64,000 nucleotides of DNA from positions 80,831 to 144,830 of the forward strand of contig QEYB01000118.1 in assembly GCA_017562135.1 (NCBI GenBank), written 5' to 3'. The notes below the pieces were generated by a model. It did not search any database. It saw only the letters and a list, made by a program, of their open reading frames with translations, and was not told the DNA's origin. The translations under genes and the position numbers were made by a program. Shown in pieces: positions 46,217 through 56,759 of this stretch (positions are counted from its first letter, which is position 1; every line of letters begins with the position of its first letter). The stretch is from Dipylidium caninum (Eukaryota > Platyhelminthes > Cestoda > Cyclophyllidea > Dipylidiidae).

Positions 46217-46555
46217 GTGGATAAGGTGCGTTCAAAGCTCTACAACACCGGACATGCAAGCTTTCTTGAGCAAAGTTATATTTCCATTTACACGGTTGCA
46301 TATGGGGCGTGTTTGTTTTCGTCCCAATCAATCCAACGCAATCCACTCCGCTCTGTCTCTGTTTTTTTGCTTGCCGATCACTCCTCCCGCTTTCATCCAA
46401 ATATCTGCTTCTTCAAGTCTCGCTGCCGCTACTTGATTGCTTTGATTACTTATTCTACTCCTTCTCTCGGCTTTCGCTCAAACGTCAGGCAGAAAGCCTA
46501 TTTGGTAAACAAGGTTAAGCAGGGGATACGAAAGTGTGAGGAGAGCGAGCCGTAG
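46217..46555 (+). CDS. Weak coding candidate
   Basis: A 112-codon frame whose last 25 residues (VRQKAYLVNKVKQGIRKCEE and the end) look genuine. A possible acceptor AAACGTCAG sits just before. The preceding part is Phe/Ser-rich and less convincing. Confidence 0.2.
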   Translation: MDKVRSKLYNTGHASFLEQSYISIYTVAYGACLFSSQSIQRNPLRSVSVFLLADHSSRFHPNICFFKSRCRYLIALITYSTPSLGFRSNVRQKAYLVNKVKQGIRKCEESEP

Positions 46556-46559
46556 GCAA

Positions 46560-47480
46560 AAGTGAATGGGCATTGAGGACGTGTGGTCCGAGAGAGATGC
46601 CGCCAGTGACCACGTCCCGGAGGAATGCTTGGAATTCGGCGGACTGGATGCGAGTAGGAAAGTCCTTATTGAAGGACATGGGGGTGAAAACACGGCGGGC
46701 TACCGTCTAGAGCCCAGTGAAAGAAGGAATTAATTGTTCAGGAAGAAGTAGTGAAAATGGGTACCTCAACACGACATCGTCTGCAACAGCCACACACCGA
46801 CCATAAATGCTTGCAGTTCATGTCGGATTCCACTTGCCTCTCTCGTAAGCGTTAAGTTCTGCCTGTGGGAAGATTTTGTGGAGGAAGAAGAGAAAGAAGG
46901 CGGCGGGGATTTCGCGGTGGCAATCGCTTGCGTGCGGGGGATTGACTGACGACATCTGACCACATGGGTTTCATGCTAAATGCTAGCTCACTTGGAAAAA
47001 GTCAGGGACATCCTTCAAAGTCTGAACACGACCGTTCCATCAATGCATTGTGATGCCGGCACCGTGCCCTCCACTGAGTTTCTCGAACTCAAAGCCCCAT
47101 GGGAAACGACTTCTCCCTTTTAAAAGAGACATCATCATCTGCCCATATGTACGATTAGCACTTTGCTCGTTGCAATCTTCCAAGTCTACACAAAGTCGGT
47201 CTACTTTGCGGGGCACCTAGAGGACGCGAATGAGGCAATGCCAGATGTTATATGACCTAATCCCGTCTTTCACTTTTGCTCAATTCAACAATGTAGCCAA
47301 GGAGGTGACGGATATCGTGCATGCGTATTCTGTTCTCTCTGTCAACATTCCCTCAAATCGCCCCATGGTGAGTTGGGTACGTTGGGCCAGCAAATCAGAG
47401 GTGTGAACGGAATTCGGTGAGATGAATCAATTCAACACGTTTCGAATTGAATGGCGTTGGGATGTAAATGGTCTGATAGC
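46560..47480. other. No supported gene
   Basis: I see no splice chain or repeat copy here. Confidence 0.35.
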
Positions 47481-48080
47481 TACACTGATTTTCGGCCATG
47501 TAGTGAGTGGTGAGCAGAGTTTCGCTCAGGAAGACGTGTCCTGTGAAAAATTCTCATCGGCTGACATGCAGTCACAGTTGGCCATTGAGCCTTGAGACGA
47601 CTGATGCCCATTCCCTTCACTCTCAACTGCCTACTCGCGTGAACAGCTTGAGCTGCAGTCGAAAGAAGCTAACCGACGTTTGCGCCTGGTTAAGGCTCTG
47701 CCGCGCTCTTCTCTCAACTCTATTAAGTAGGCACTGCAGGTGGCGCTTTCCATTTCGTCCTTTCTTGTTGCAATTTGCGGTCAGCGAGGCGGAAATACTG
47801 TCTGTCGAGGAATCTCCGGAAGAGACCACGTCGTCCATTTGCCGATGTTTGTGTGCCAGCGTAGGGAAGCCAGAGGAAATGAAGCGTATAGTTTTCACTC
47901 TCTGCTTCAACTGTTACTGCATCGAGCAGGAGTGGCGACTTCCCTCTCCATCACAGAAGTCGTGACAACAAGGCCTCATTGAAGGCTATAATCGGAAAGG
48001 AAGGTTAACACAGACTTTCTCTGCACAGCAGGCGTGAAGAGAAATACTTGGCAGCGAGGTCGCCTGCTAATCGTGAGATG
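47481..48080 (+). repeat. Dispersed repeat family A, copy 3
   Basis: It shares with copies 1 and 2 the GTAGTGAGTGGTGAGCAGAG start, CTGACATGCAGTCACAGTTG, GCAGTCGAAAGAAGC, the core (here GCCTGGTTAAGGC, so the TATA-like box is mutated), TAAGTAGGCACTGCA, and the tail CTGCACAGCAGGCGTGAAG at about 48022. It is the longest copy and contains a 152-codon frame, but the frame is not conserved in the other copies. Confidence 0.6.
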
Positions 48081-48514
48081 GTGGAAAGTGGACTTGGTCA
48101 AGAGGAAAATAGTGCTTCCAGCTTCATTCAGATTAAATGGGTTTCTTCATTCCCGCAATTGGTGATTTACTGTTCTCCTCACATGGACCGTGTCTTATAA
48201 CATTCCTAACTATTTGAGACGCCAAACGGAGAGGAAGCCCGAGTGTTAATCCTCGAAGTGCCACGTTCACCAGAGACGAAATCTACCTCCCTTCACTCGG
48301 ACAGTCGGCACCCCATTGCATCAACCACGACTTCGCGTCGTCGCGACATCGTTTTGCCGATGATGACACTGCCCTTCGTCTAGTGCATGTACGAATTTTA
48401 CGATGCACTTCCACAATTTTCTCACGAATGCCGACGAATGGACCTACTTTATCGAAAGGGGAAAGATGAATGAAGGTGTGGAAGGTATGACCTGCTTCTT
48501 CACTTCCGTATCAC
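48081..48514. other. No supported gene
   Basis: I see nothing beyond short frames. Confidence 0.35.
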
Positions 48515-48705
48515 ACGGACCTGTTCTCTCTGCGCAGCCTCGTTATCGTACTGGTTTGCCTCACCAGAGGCCGACAGCCCATTCGGAGTGGAGAGAGAGT
48601 CGATATGTCTAGTTTCAGCCGGTTGTGAAATGGCGCCTCTGGTGAGGTGTGGCGTGTTTTACACCAACTCCTAGTCTCCGACTCTCTCTGCAGCGCCTTA
48701 ATCCG
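48515..48705 (-). repeat. Family F, copy 2 (inverted)
   Basis: Reverse complement partner of 33285-33490. Confidence 0.5.
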
Positions 48706-49189
48706 ATAGTGGCCTAAAACTAAGTTGGCAATCATGGTCCATCACTGTACCGAAAAGAAGAATTAGTTTGAGACTAGGAAGGGTATCTTGAGAACCCACT
48801 TCCCTTCCACCAGTCTTTAGGCCGAACTTATTAAAATCCCTATGCACAACCACATGCTGTCTATGCCAACATCAGTAAACCGTCATCAGGGTAACCGTCT
48901 CCTGAACTGTCGCTGCGACAGCTGTTGTCTCGAATTCATTTTCTTGGCAAGTGACTGTACGTGAAACAGAAAAACACAGATCACAACACAAGTGCAGTGC
49001 AAGCCCAAGCAAGGGACGGTATGTCAAGGTCGATGGTGAGTCCGGACTGCATTCTGTTCATCCGTCTTTCCCTTGGACATAGAGGAGGACTCCTTTGACT
49101 TAATCTTCTCTGGCGGCTTCATACTGCCACACAAACAATCGGAGGTGGACAATGTGGCTTCTTAATGCAACTCTACTTTAGCTAGCATT
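48706..49189. other. No supported gene
   Basis: I recognise no exon or repeat here. Confidence 0.35.
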
Positions 49190-49430
49190 TCCGCTACTCA
49201 TAGCAGAGACTACAGCAAAAACGACGAAGGATGAGAACCACTCGCGGCACCCAGTTGGTCTCATTAAGGGAAGCCCTGTGGCAGAGCCTTAAATAGGCAC
49301 ACACGTCCGGTAGTTTCTTTAGCCTGCATCTCGAACTGACCAGACGAGCAGGCGCTTGACGGTGCAGACAATAGATACCGGCAGTTATCTCCGGGTGGTT
49401 AGTCGCATACGAGGTCACCGGTCAACTGTG
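49190..49430 (-). repeat. Dispersed repeat family A, copy 5
   Basis: On the minus strand it has GTGCCTATTTAAGGCTCTGC (49279-49298), preceded by an AAAGAAACTACCGGACGTG block matching copies 2 and 3. Confidence 0.55.
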
Positions 49431-49984
49431 AATAGATGTCAGTTGAATTGTTTTACTCACGGATGATGTCTTCGCCAAAGGGAATCTCCGCTCACCGCTC
49501 GAAACCTGTTGATCTCGACTAAATTCCACTCTCATTTTCCCCACGAAAACTGGTCGAGAATGGACCAATTCAGGAACGTGTGAGAATGAAGGTTGTGGAA
49601 GGAAAGGAGGATATCGAGTCGGCAAAGGAGACAGTGGGTGAGTGAGTAGAGAGAGCACAGCCAATTGAACTCAACGCAGCGTGTGCCGGTGCATTTCAAG
49701 CATGGCACGACGCATCCACTGACCAAAACCAACAGCCTAGAACCTCCAAACTCATGGGGCACACTATTCTCTCAGCACTCATCACCGCAGCAACTGCCGA
49801 TCTTTCTCTTCCGAGACTGTTGCTTACAGCCTTGCACAACTTAGTCGAGTTGGCCAACGCTCATCTCACTTGACGGCTATTGCACACACAAATGCTTTCT
49901 ACACCCAAATGTCTCCTGCCTGTCATTTCCCCACTGCTTGGACGTGTCTTCTAAGCTGGTCAAGTCATCGGTATCACTGAACGA
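49431..49984. other. No supported gene
   Basis: Overlapping minus-strand frames at 49422-49762 lack splice support. Confidence 0.35.
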
Positions 49985-50945
49985 CTATAAAGACGTGTTG
50001 TGGCAATCAATGTCCACATCGTAGGGCGGAGGAATGTCTGGACAGAAGTGATCGTTTGTCGAAGCTGCCATTTGCTCCATCGAGTTGTCGGAGGCGGCCA
50101 TTGCTCACTGTGGATATGCCTACTTGTCGTCAGTGGCGAACTGATAGTGAACTGGCATGGTCGGCGTTTAGGAGGTCGCTGGTATTTGGTAGCATTTCCG
50201 CCGAGATGCAGAACTTCTATGAGACACAACACAGCAAATTTTCTCATCCGTGTGCTTTTCCATGTTGTAGAAGGAGTTGCACACACTGCAGCTCCTCACT
50301 GCATCGTTCTGTGGTACTGAGGCGTAATGAGTGGCAACCTGCTTCGGCCTGAAACATTGAATGAGCAGTGGTTTCAACAGGACATTGTAAGAGAAGGGGG
50401 TATTTGGAGATGTCAACTTCACTTGAGTTCCCTAACGCCCAATCGTTATCGCCTCCTCTGTCGGGGCCGTGGTCGCAACGTCAGTGGAGATGTGAGGATG
50501 TTGCGAAAGAGAAGGGCTGCCCAACAATGACTGAAGTTACCCCACTCACCCTGCCCACACTGAAAACACCGATTGAAAGCGACTCAACTCTCTTATCATC
50601 CAGCCGCCCGCATAAAGTCTGTTCGGCTACACCGTTAACTTGAGCCTATGGGGAGAAAACCACTTTCTCCTCCTCTATGAAGTTTGTTCTCAACGCACAC
50701 CCATAGGGATAGGCATGGGGAGGAAGTAAGAAGCTTAGATGGAGGCAGCGGGATGGTTCTTGGTTCGAAAGTAAACGTTGAAGCTCGAGAACACAGGATA
50801 TTTCGCCGTGACCTCGCAACGCTTGCTGCCAATTCTGTTGCGGATAAACACATTTACTGTGACGTGTCTCAAGGAAGTTCTGCATTAAGGCGGAAATAAG
50901 GGCCACAACAGGGCGACGCGAACATGTCTGTTAAAATGCTCCTCC
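49985..50945. repeat. Composite repeat E + C (+) joined to B (-), with terminal inverted repeats
   Basis: From left to right: family E (49985-50190), family C in plus orientation (50195-50700), then family B in minus orientation (50735-50870). About 60 bases at 50195-50258 (ATTTCCGCCGAGATGCAGAA and on) recur as the reverse complement at about 50858-50920, giving long imperfect inverted ends. The B-C junction is the reverse complement of that at 22270-23235. This reads as a non-autonomous fold-back or MITE-like element; no transposase is visible. Confidence 0.55.
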
Positions 50946-50949
50946 CGCC

Positions 50950-51805
50950 AGTTGACGATTGACGTTTGGCTCTTGTTACAGTGTTTCAATTGAGAGACAC
51001 ATAACAACTTGTGTCAACATGCGCATCCGCTGCCACACAGAGGAGCGTGGCACTCTCACTTGAGTGGTGTCAGTTGAGTTGTTTAGACATGATAAAGGGA
51101 AATTTGCGGTGATAGAGTAAGGCAGGTGAATGTGTGCCAGGGTCAATGGCATCAAAAAGCAATCTCGAGGGGAAGTGACCTCTGAGAAATGCATTCGTAT
51201 GAGAATTTCCAGCCTGCTGAAATTGCGACCGTCTATCGATGCCATGACACTTACAGCCTCCCGTTGATGTATGCTGAGTGTGTGTAAAGTGAGTGAGGTG
51301 AGGTGAGGTGAGTTGAGTGTGCGATTAGGTTCTAGAGTCCTGATTACTTTCAGACAACACAAGCCCATGATTGCAGACATTGCGCTAAAGGGGAATATAT
51401 TAGAATACTTATCTTTGTCGAGCTTCAATTAGTTCGTGGGATAGCAAGTGAGAGTTCTACACACACCTGACATATAACGTTGCCCTCATCGTAGTATATG
51501 GCGACACAAATCAAACCCCTTCCACGCGATGTGCCTTTGCACCTAAGCAAGTACGTGTGTAGGGGTAGACACTTGGTCTCCTTAGAATCGCAGTAAGCTG
51601 CCAATCCTAATTCATGTACTTAGAGACCGGACAGCGTTGTAAGTTAGCAGGTATTGAGTAGGAGACCTTGGAAACAGTCTGTAGCACCTTTGAAATATTC
51701 CGTTTTTGCAGCATTCCTTCCTCGTTGCGTACACTTCAAGTAATACTGCTAAATATGTCAGTGGGTATCGCAAATGCGGTGTGAAACGGATGATGAAAGC
51801 CAAGA
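50950..51805 (-). pseudogene. Multigene family copy P3, near-duplicate of P2
   Basis: The whole segment matches 43690-44600 almost base for base, but it is shorter and carries many one- or two-base deletions and a 26-base gap (near 51373). The exons seen in P2 are present but frameshifted. Its right end is sharp: identity stops at GATGATGAAAGCCAAGA (51805), just before the first exon of the plus-strand gene at 51832. Probably a decayed or mis-sequenced copy. Confidence 0.5.
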
Positions 51806-51831
51806 GGGTGTGTGTAGCTCTTACACTTTAG

Positions 51832-53596
51832 AAAGGATGGATGAAATGCATATACAGTCTGAGTTGATCATGGGTATTTTGAGTTCCTCTAATGAGCCGC
51901 CTATCGCTCTCAAAGCTACTTTGATGTGCTCCGCTGACTTGGAGGTTTACCTTCTTGTCTCTACTTATTTCAGTCATTTCTTGCAATGGCTTGTGCACAT
52001 TTTAGCAGGTGATCAGGAAGGGCAGCACTGTTTCGGATGAATTACGGCGTGAAAGGCGTCCTTATTTTTGTAAAGCAGACTTGATTTTACGCCAAAAAAA
52101 TCATGAGTCTTGCTCATTGCTTCAGTGATTTGTTTATTTAGTTATTTATTCATTTGTATGTGATATAAAATGATCTGCGGCCAGTTGGCTTATTCTAGAA
52201 GAAGGAGCGATATTATGGTTGGAGAGTAACCGACTTAAGGCGGAGGACAACGACGTAGCATAGTAGCCTAACGTTGCCTCAAAAACTCCTCTCAAACGTC
52301 TTAAATATTTCCATCATAGTAGATGAAATTTCAAAATTATCAGAAGTGATCAGCAAACTTCTAATTTCCGTTTGCACACCTTACTCCTACGAAACCATCT
52401 TCTTAGCAACCAAAATTGCCAACTCATTTGTTGTACAGTTGCGTAACAAAGGTCGGCCCTGCTCCACCTCATTCGTCAAGCATTATCTTCACAGTCGCAT
52501 GTGTGCGTCCACGTTTGCTGCACTGAAGCCATCAGGAGCTTTGTGCTCACAAATCAACTCTGGCCAATGAGGCCATGAGGAGAGATGGAGAGAGCAAGAA
52601 AGGGTGAGGTTGAGAGACACTAGGAGGCGCGGTGTAAGGGCCCCAACGTCTGAAACTATATGCCATATTTCACCACAACAAACATGGCCACTATCATTGA
52701 GGAAGTTGGCAGCGTTATGCGTTGTAGCCTAAGTTCAGTGCTTCACTCGGACTTGGGTATATGAATGTGTCGGGTGTCCCGTCTTCCTCATTCACATCGG
52801 TCTTCCAGCAGTGCAATAACCCATTTTCAGGTCGCATTGTGGATGCTCCTTGATGTCGCAACAGCGCTTACTTGAAAGGAACTGTAGCCTATTTGAGAGC
52901 TATTGAAACGAAACTCTCTTCGGTGTTTCGCAACGCGCAATAAGCGAGAGACTAAAAAAATTATCTTATGGCAACGAAGGACTCCGAAAGCCTAATGAAG
53001 ATAAAGCTGAGTGGGAAGCAGAAATGTTATTGGATGAGGAGGACAACTTTGTTTCACTTGCCTTTACGCACTCTGCCAAACCAGTCACAGTCACCATCTA
53101 TTCCTCGAGTGAGTGATCACTTGATAACCAGCTTCAGCCTCCTTGATGTCGTTGCCCACCGTGGGCACTTCTGTCCTAGTTCGCAAGGCGGCCTCTTTCC
53201 TCGTTGCGGCTATTTCGTCCATTTTCATTTGTGAAACTGGAATAAGGCTGAGAAAAGAGCTTGAGGAAAAGACCAGTGTGAGTAACTGAGTCAAAGAACA
53301 GGCAAATATGCAAACAACCACATAACTCATAGGAATGCGAATTTCTCATAAGGTGGCTGAAGTAAAATCATCTCTGCTTTCAAAAAGGCACGATTTGCTC
53401 GCATTGTCTGCTGAAGAACACATGAACAAATTCGGGAAGGCGGAGGGATGTAAGAGGGCAGGTAATTGAAGTAGTTGCGCTGGCGTTATGACTGTGCAAG
53501 TATACGAAATTACAACCTCTATCTGCAAATGCATCTGCAGCTGCATCTGCGTTTTCTCAGCCATCGCCAACTGCATTAATTCCTTTCCCTTATTAG
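51832..53596 (+). CDS. Six-exon gene of unknown function (5' end open)
   Basis: Exons chain in phase. The first is 51832-52008 (acceptor CTTACACTTTAG; possible start ATG 51837). The second runs from 52320 to an uncertain end (52450-52570), and the third from about 52945 to 53108. Then come 53138-53275, 53333-53461 and 53541-53596, ending in TAG. Translated pieces are helical and soluble: MDEMHIQSELIMGILSSSNE; VDEISKLSEVISKLLISV; KKLSYGNEGLRKPNEDKAEW; GIRLRKELEEK; HKVAEVKSSLLSKRHDLLAL; ending SAFSQPSPTALIPFPY. A coiled-coil-like stretch covers the last third. The exon 4 end is ambiguous: GTGTGA at 53276 keeps the frame, while the better GTGAGT at 53278 would give an early stop, so alternative splicing is possible. 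Poly(A) signal at 53717. A frame on the opposite strand (53091-53240) is the shadow of exon 4. I do not recognise the protein. It sits inside the minus-strand array. Confidence 0.5.
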
Positions 53597-53716
53597 TTCA
53601 CACGGCCCCGTCTCGCACGAGACTCGTGAAAGAACTTTGAAAGTGTGAAATTCAGTATATTTAGACTTAATTGAACACTCCAAGCATCCGTGAAATTTCG
53701 ATGTGTAAACCCACCA

Positions 53717-53722
53717 AATAAA
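53717..53722 (+). promoter_or_regulatory. Poly(A) signal AATAAA
   Basis: Lies 121 bases after the stop of the 51832-53596 gene, in a suitable AT-rich setting. Confidence 0.5.
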
Positions 53723-53924
53723 AGTATCACCTCTTCCTCTCATTTAATGTCCTTTCTTCTCCTTCCTCTTTCCCGTGCGGTTAACATCGACACTCGTTAG
53801 GCAGCATGGGGGAAGGAATGCTGCATGCACAAAATATTTCCACTAGGTTTTTGTAACCTGAATGCTGCAAGATACCACCCACATCTTAAAGAAAGGAGTA
53901 CCAATGCACTGATAAAGCGTGTCA

Positions 53925-54450
53925 TCAAGGGCAATTCATCTCCATTGGGAAAAAGTGAGTGTGTCTTTCGAGACATATCCTCGCACCTACGTGGGTATGC
54001 GTGTAGAGGTAGATCCGTGTTAAGCCGCGTTGGATGTGCTCACAGATTAAGGAAGGAGGAGTATAGGAATCAGTACTTGTGCGGCAGAAATGGTTTGGAC
54101 AGGACAATATGACGGGAAGGGAATGGGGAACTGGCATCTTGGCCTCAATGCACGCCGTTGGTACGCAGTAAGCAAAAGGCATGGCGTGAGCCGAGCGTGA
54201 GGACGTTGTGCGAGTGCATGTATGTGGCCGATGAGGGCGGGTGAAGGTCGGAGCAAATACTGCGTGGCATAGGCAATGGGAAGGCACCTAACGACCTCCC
54301 GTGAAAGGAATAAATGGGCATCGAAAGAGGGGGAAGCATCAACTATGCGGTAAATGTTGATGGAATTAACCCTTCTCTTCCTCGTGCACGTCTGCCTACA
54401 CACATACGAGTAGCGTCCTCGTCCTTTCTCTAACATTGGATGCATTCGCT
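53925..54450 (-). CDS. Multigene family copy P4, partial
   Basis: Minus-strand exon 3-like segment at about 54030-53935 reads TRIYLYTHTHVGARICLER, which aligns with DQVFYPYTPTCVGAKAHRVE of P2. The segment upstream (54445-54150) is open and contains SREVVRCLPIAYATQYLL and may hold exon 2. The downstream exons are not seen before the end of the plus-strand gene at 53.7 kb, so the copy is truncated or diverged. Confidence 0.35.
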
Positions 54451-54498
54451 TAGAGCCTCTTCCTCACAAGTATTGTCCGATTTAGCGACACGTTTAAG

Positions 54499-54807
54499 TC
54501 ACGCGGTAGTGTGTTCACTGATGGTGTTCGGTGGCAAATTGTAAGTAAGAAACAGCACTTGTATCTTTATTGTGCACTTGGCGTAACAGCATTGGGCGCG
54601 ACTGAAACCAACTTGCACGGAGGAATTTTCACCAGGGAGGATTTGTGTGTTTGTCCCGAGTTGCCAGATTTTCCCGACCATGTAGACTCGACTTTGGTTC
54701 TGCAACTTAAAGTGGAGGTCACTTTTAATTATTCTTTACATTTAGTCGGGCTAGTCAACTTAGAAGTACCCATGCTCAGTTGGGTCAAGCCATGGCGTTC
54801 AGTTTAA
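54499..54807. CDS. Exon candidate, strand uncertain
   Basis: The plus strand is open for 98 codons (GATETNLHGGIFTREDLCVC, then LVLQLKVEVTFNYSLHLVGL). The minus strand is open for 68 codons after a possible acceptor (TTTAAGTTGCAG). The plus reading has better amphipathic composition; neither has both splice borders. Confidence 0.25.
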
Positions 54808-54809
54808 TG

Positions 54810-55425
54810 CACGGTTATCTGCGTCCACCCATCCTTCAAACGGAGAATCCTCCTTCAAAATCAAATTGCTGCCCTGCTTAGCCACTTATAATCCATTTAC
54901 TCTTGTCTGTACACAGTTATTCTAGTCGGATATTATAATTATTTGCCTTACATTACACAACGTTAGTGTGAAACTAGTCGCCCTTACAACCAGCACGCAT
55001 TTCAACTTATGAATTATAAACGCATTACCAAAGACTCCGCTTCGACGGTGGGACTGGTTGATTGACCTTCTTCTTGCAAATTTATCCCTTGCAAAATATG
55101 GTTAACTGTAAGCAGGTCTCGGTGCCATGAGCTTAATTTAAGGCAAGAAGAATCTGAAGACGTCGTCAAGCGAGGTGCCTACTCAAATGGATGGCGCTGA
55201 AATTGTGGACCGGTGTCGAATGGCAGAGTGTAGATGTGAAGGTTAAGCAGTGTGCCGCCTCGAGGAAGTAGTGACGCACAAATTTCATGACCACTGACAG
55301 AAATCCCTTACCACCGACTGAGAAATCTGTCTCACAACTGATCATGTCTTGCGTCTGAGTATTCCCTTGGGGTTGTTAAAGGCCTCTCCTACGTTTGGTG
55401 GTTCCTCAACTGGCTAAGCCAACCA
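54810..55425. other. No supported gene
   Basis: AT-rich up to 55010, and nothing exon-like that I can support. Confidence 0.4.
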
Positions 55426-55608
55426 ATGATGGCACTAGAGAATTCAACGAAAGACATTTTAACATGTGTTTTGTTAAGAATCATCATGATCTACTATGTG
55501 CCAACGTACTCCAAAAAGAGAGCAAGGAATGTTGGAGAGGAAATTTTTGAAGGTATTGGGTTCATAACATCGACAGGCCATTCACGTGAACTATACGGTT
55601 ATCGGTAA
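55426..55608 (+). CDS. Weak exon candidate
   Basis: A 60-codon frame with protein-like composition (DILTCVLLRIIMIYYVPTYS). A second plus frame over the same bases (HFNMCFVKNHHDLLCANVLQ) is equally plausible, so the real reading is unclear. Confidence 0.2.
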   Translation: MMALENSTKDILTCVLLRIIMIYYVPTYSKKRARNVGEEIFEGIGFITSTGHSRELYGYR

Positions 55609-55984
55609 AGTTGTTTTCGTCTGTCGGAACGGGAAAGAAAGCGTAATACAATTAATTTTATATGTTTTTGAGCCAACACTGCAGTTTCATTAGGTATTGA
55701 AATGTTCGAAATGCCAAGACTTTGGCTTAATTAGGTGGCTGCAGTATCCGTACAATGGCAACAAGCAAATTCTGCAAACAAAGGTTAGGCGCCTTTTTTA
55801 AAACAGCCACTTCTGTATGCCCCTCTCCTTCCGTCTTCATATGCTTCCCTCCCACCTCCCACCTCCCACCGCATCTCGCTCGCGTGGCTGAAGTCCGCCC
55901 TCGTCAGATAGTACTGCTTGTAGTGAATGCAACGACTAAAGAATACTGTCAAAGGAGCCTGTTTACATAGGAGTGCAAAGCCGT

Positions 55985-56729
55985 CATGCAGATAGCACTC
56001 ACAGCCTCATCGCAGGAGTGGACCAGACTGATGCATGTCATTCGGGTTTCTTTATCTTGTCTCAATTGAGGTAGACGCATAACAAATTTTGTTGACATGT
56101 GAGACGGCTGCATTTCATGAAGATTGCAATAGTGAACGCAATAATGGCACGAGCGTAATTAATGGGATGGGACGCTGCCGAGAGATGCCATAAAGTGGTG
56201 GGAGGATAAGAGTTGGGTGAGTCGATGAAGTCGCAGGGATTCGTTGGAACCGTAAGGGTGTAATACTTGGGCGTCAGTTTTAGGGCTTCATCTCCTGTTG
56301 TAAGAAGTAGTTAAGCACCAAGCCATTGCCCCGCTCAGCCATGCCCATGGAAAAGAGTGTGTCACGCGTAAGTGCAGCATAATGCGGAACACTCTTAGTT
56401 AGGAAGGTGGTGACAGTGAAGGCAATGTTCGTCAGCATTTCGCTGTTCTTGACACTGTCGATGGTCGTCCTCTTTTTGTTACAAGACAATTCTCCCGCCA
56501 TCCCCGTTGCCCCCGGTTGCACCAGCAAGTCGAGAATGCCACTTCGAGGAGTGCTGTTGTGCAATGGCAATAGAGTTGTTCTCTGACAAGCGGTGATAAA
56601 AGGTTGAGTTCGAGCACCTCCATTGATAAACCCCAGAGTAAGACGATTATTACTTCGTTGGTACAATAGTAACTGTAGCTCTATCTGTACTGTGGCCATG
56701 TGGAGACGTTTGCATGAGACACAGACCAC
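55985..56729 (-). CDS. Minus-strand exon, possible further array member (P5)
   Basis: After an acceptor (GGCCACAGTACAG, exon start about 56697) a frame runs to TAA at 56280. It reads IELQLLLYQRSNNRLTLGFI, then GILDLLVQPGATGMAGELSC, then LTKSVPHYAALTRDTLFSMG. This is among the most protein-like long frames of the window. The flank at 55990-56110 is similar to 43690-43770 (TCTCAATTGAG.TAGACGCATAACAA), that is, to the 3' part of copy P2, which ties it to the array by position. The exon itself does not align with exon 4 of P7. Confidence 0.4.
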
Positions 56730-56759
56730 TTACGATTGGTTTGGTCACATGCGTCTTCT

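Noticed and set aside
47507..47965. 152-codon frame within repeat A copy 3
   Set aside because: Not conserved in the other family A copies, so not a conserved product of the element.
53091..53330. Minus-strand frame reading MKMDEIAATRKEAALRTRTE
   Set aside because: Very protein-like, but it is the reverse strand of a plus-strand exon (53138-53275) that fits the reading phase of its neighbours and shares their splice borders.
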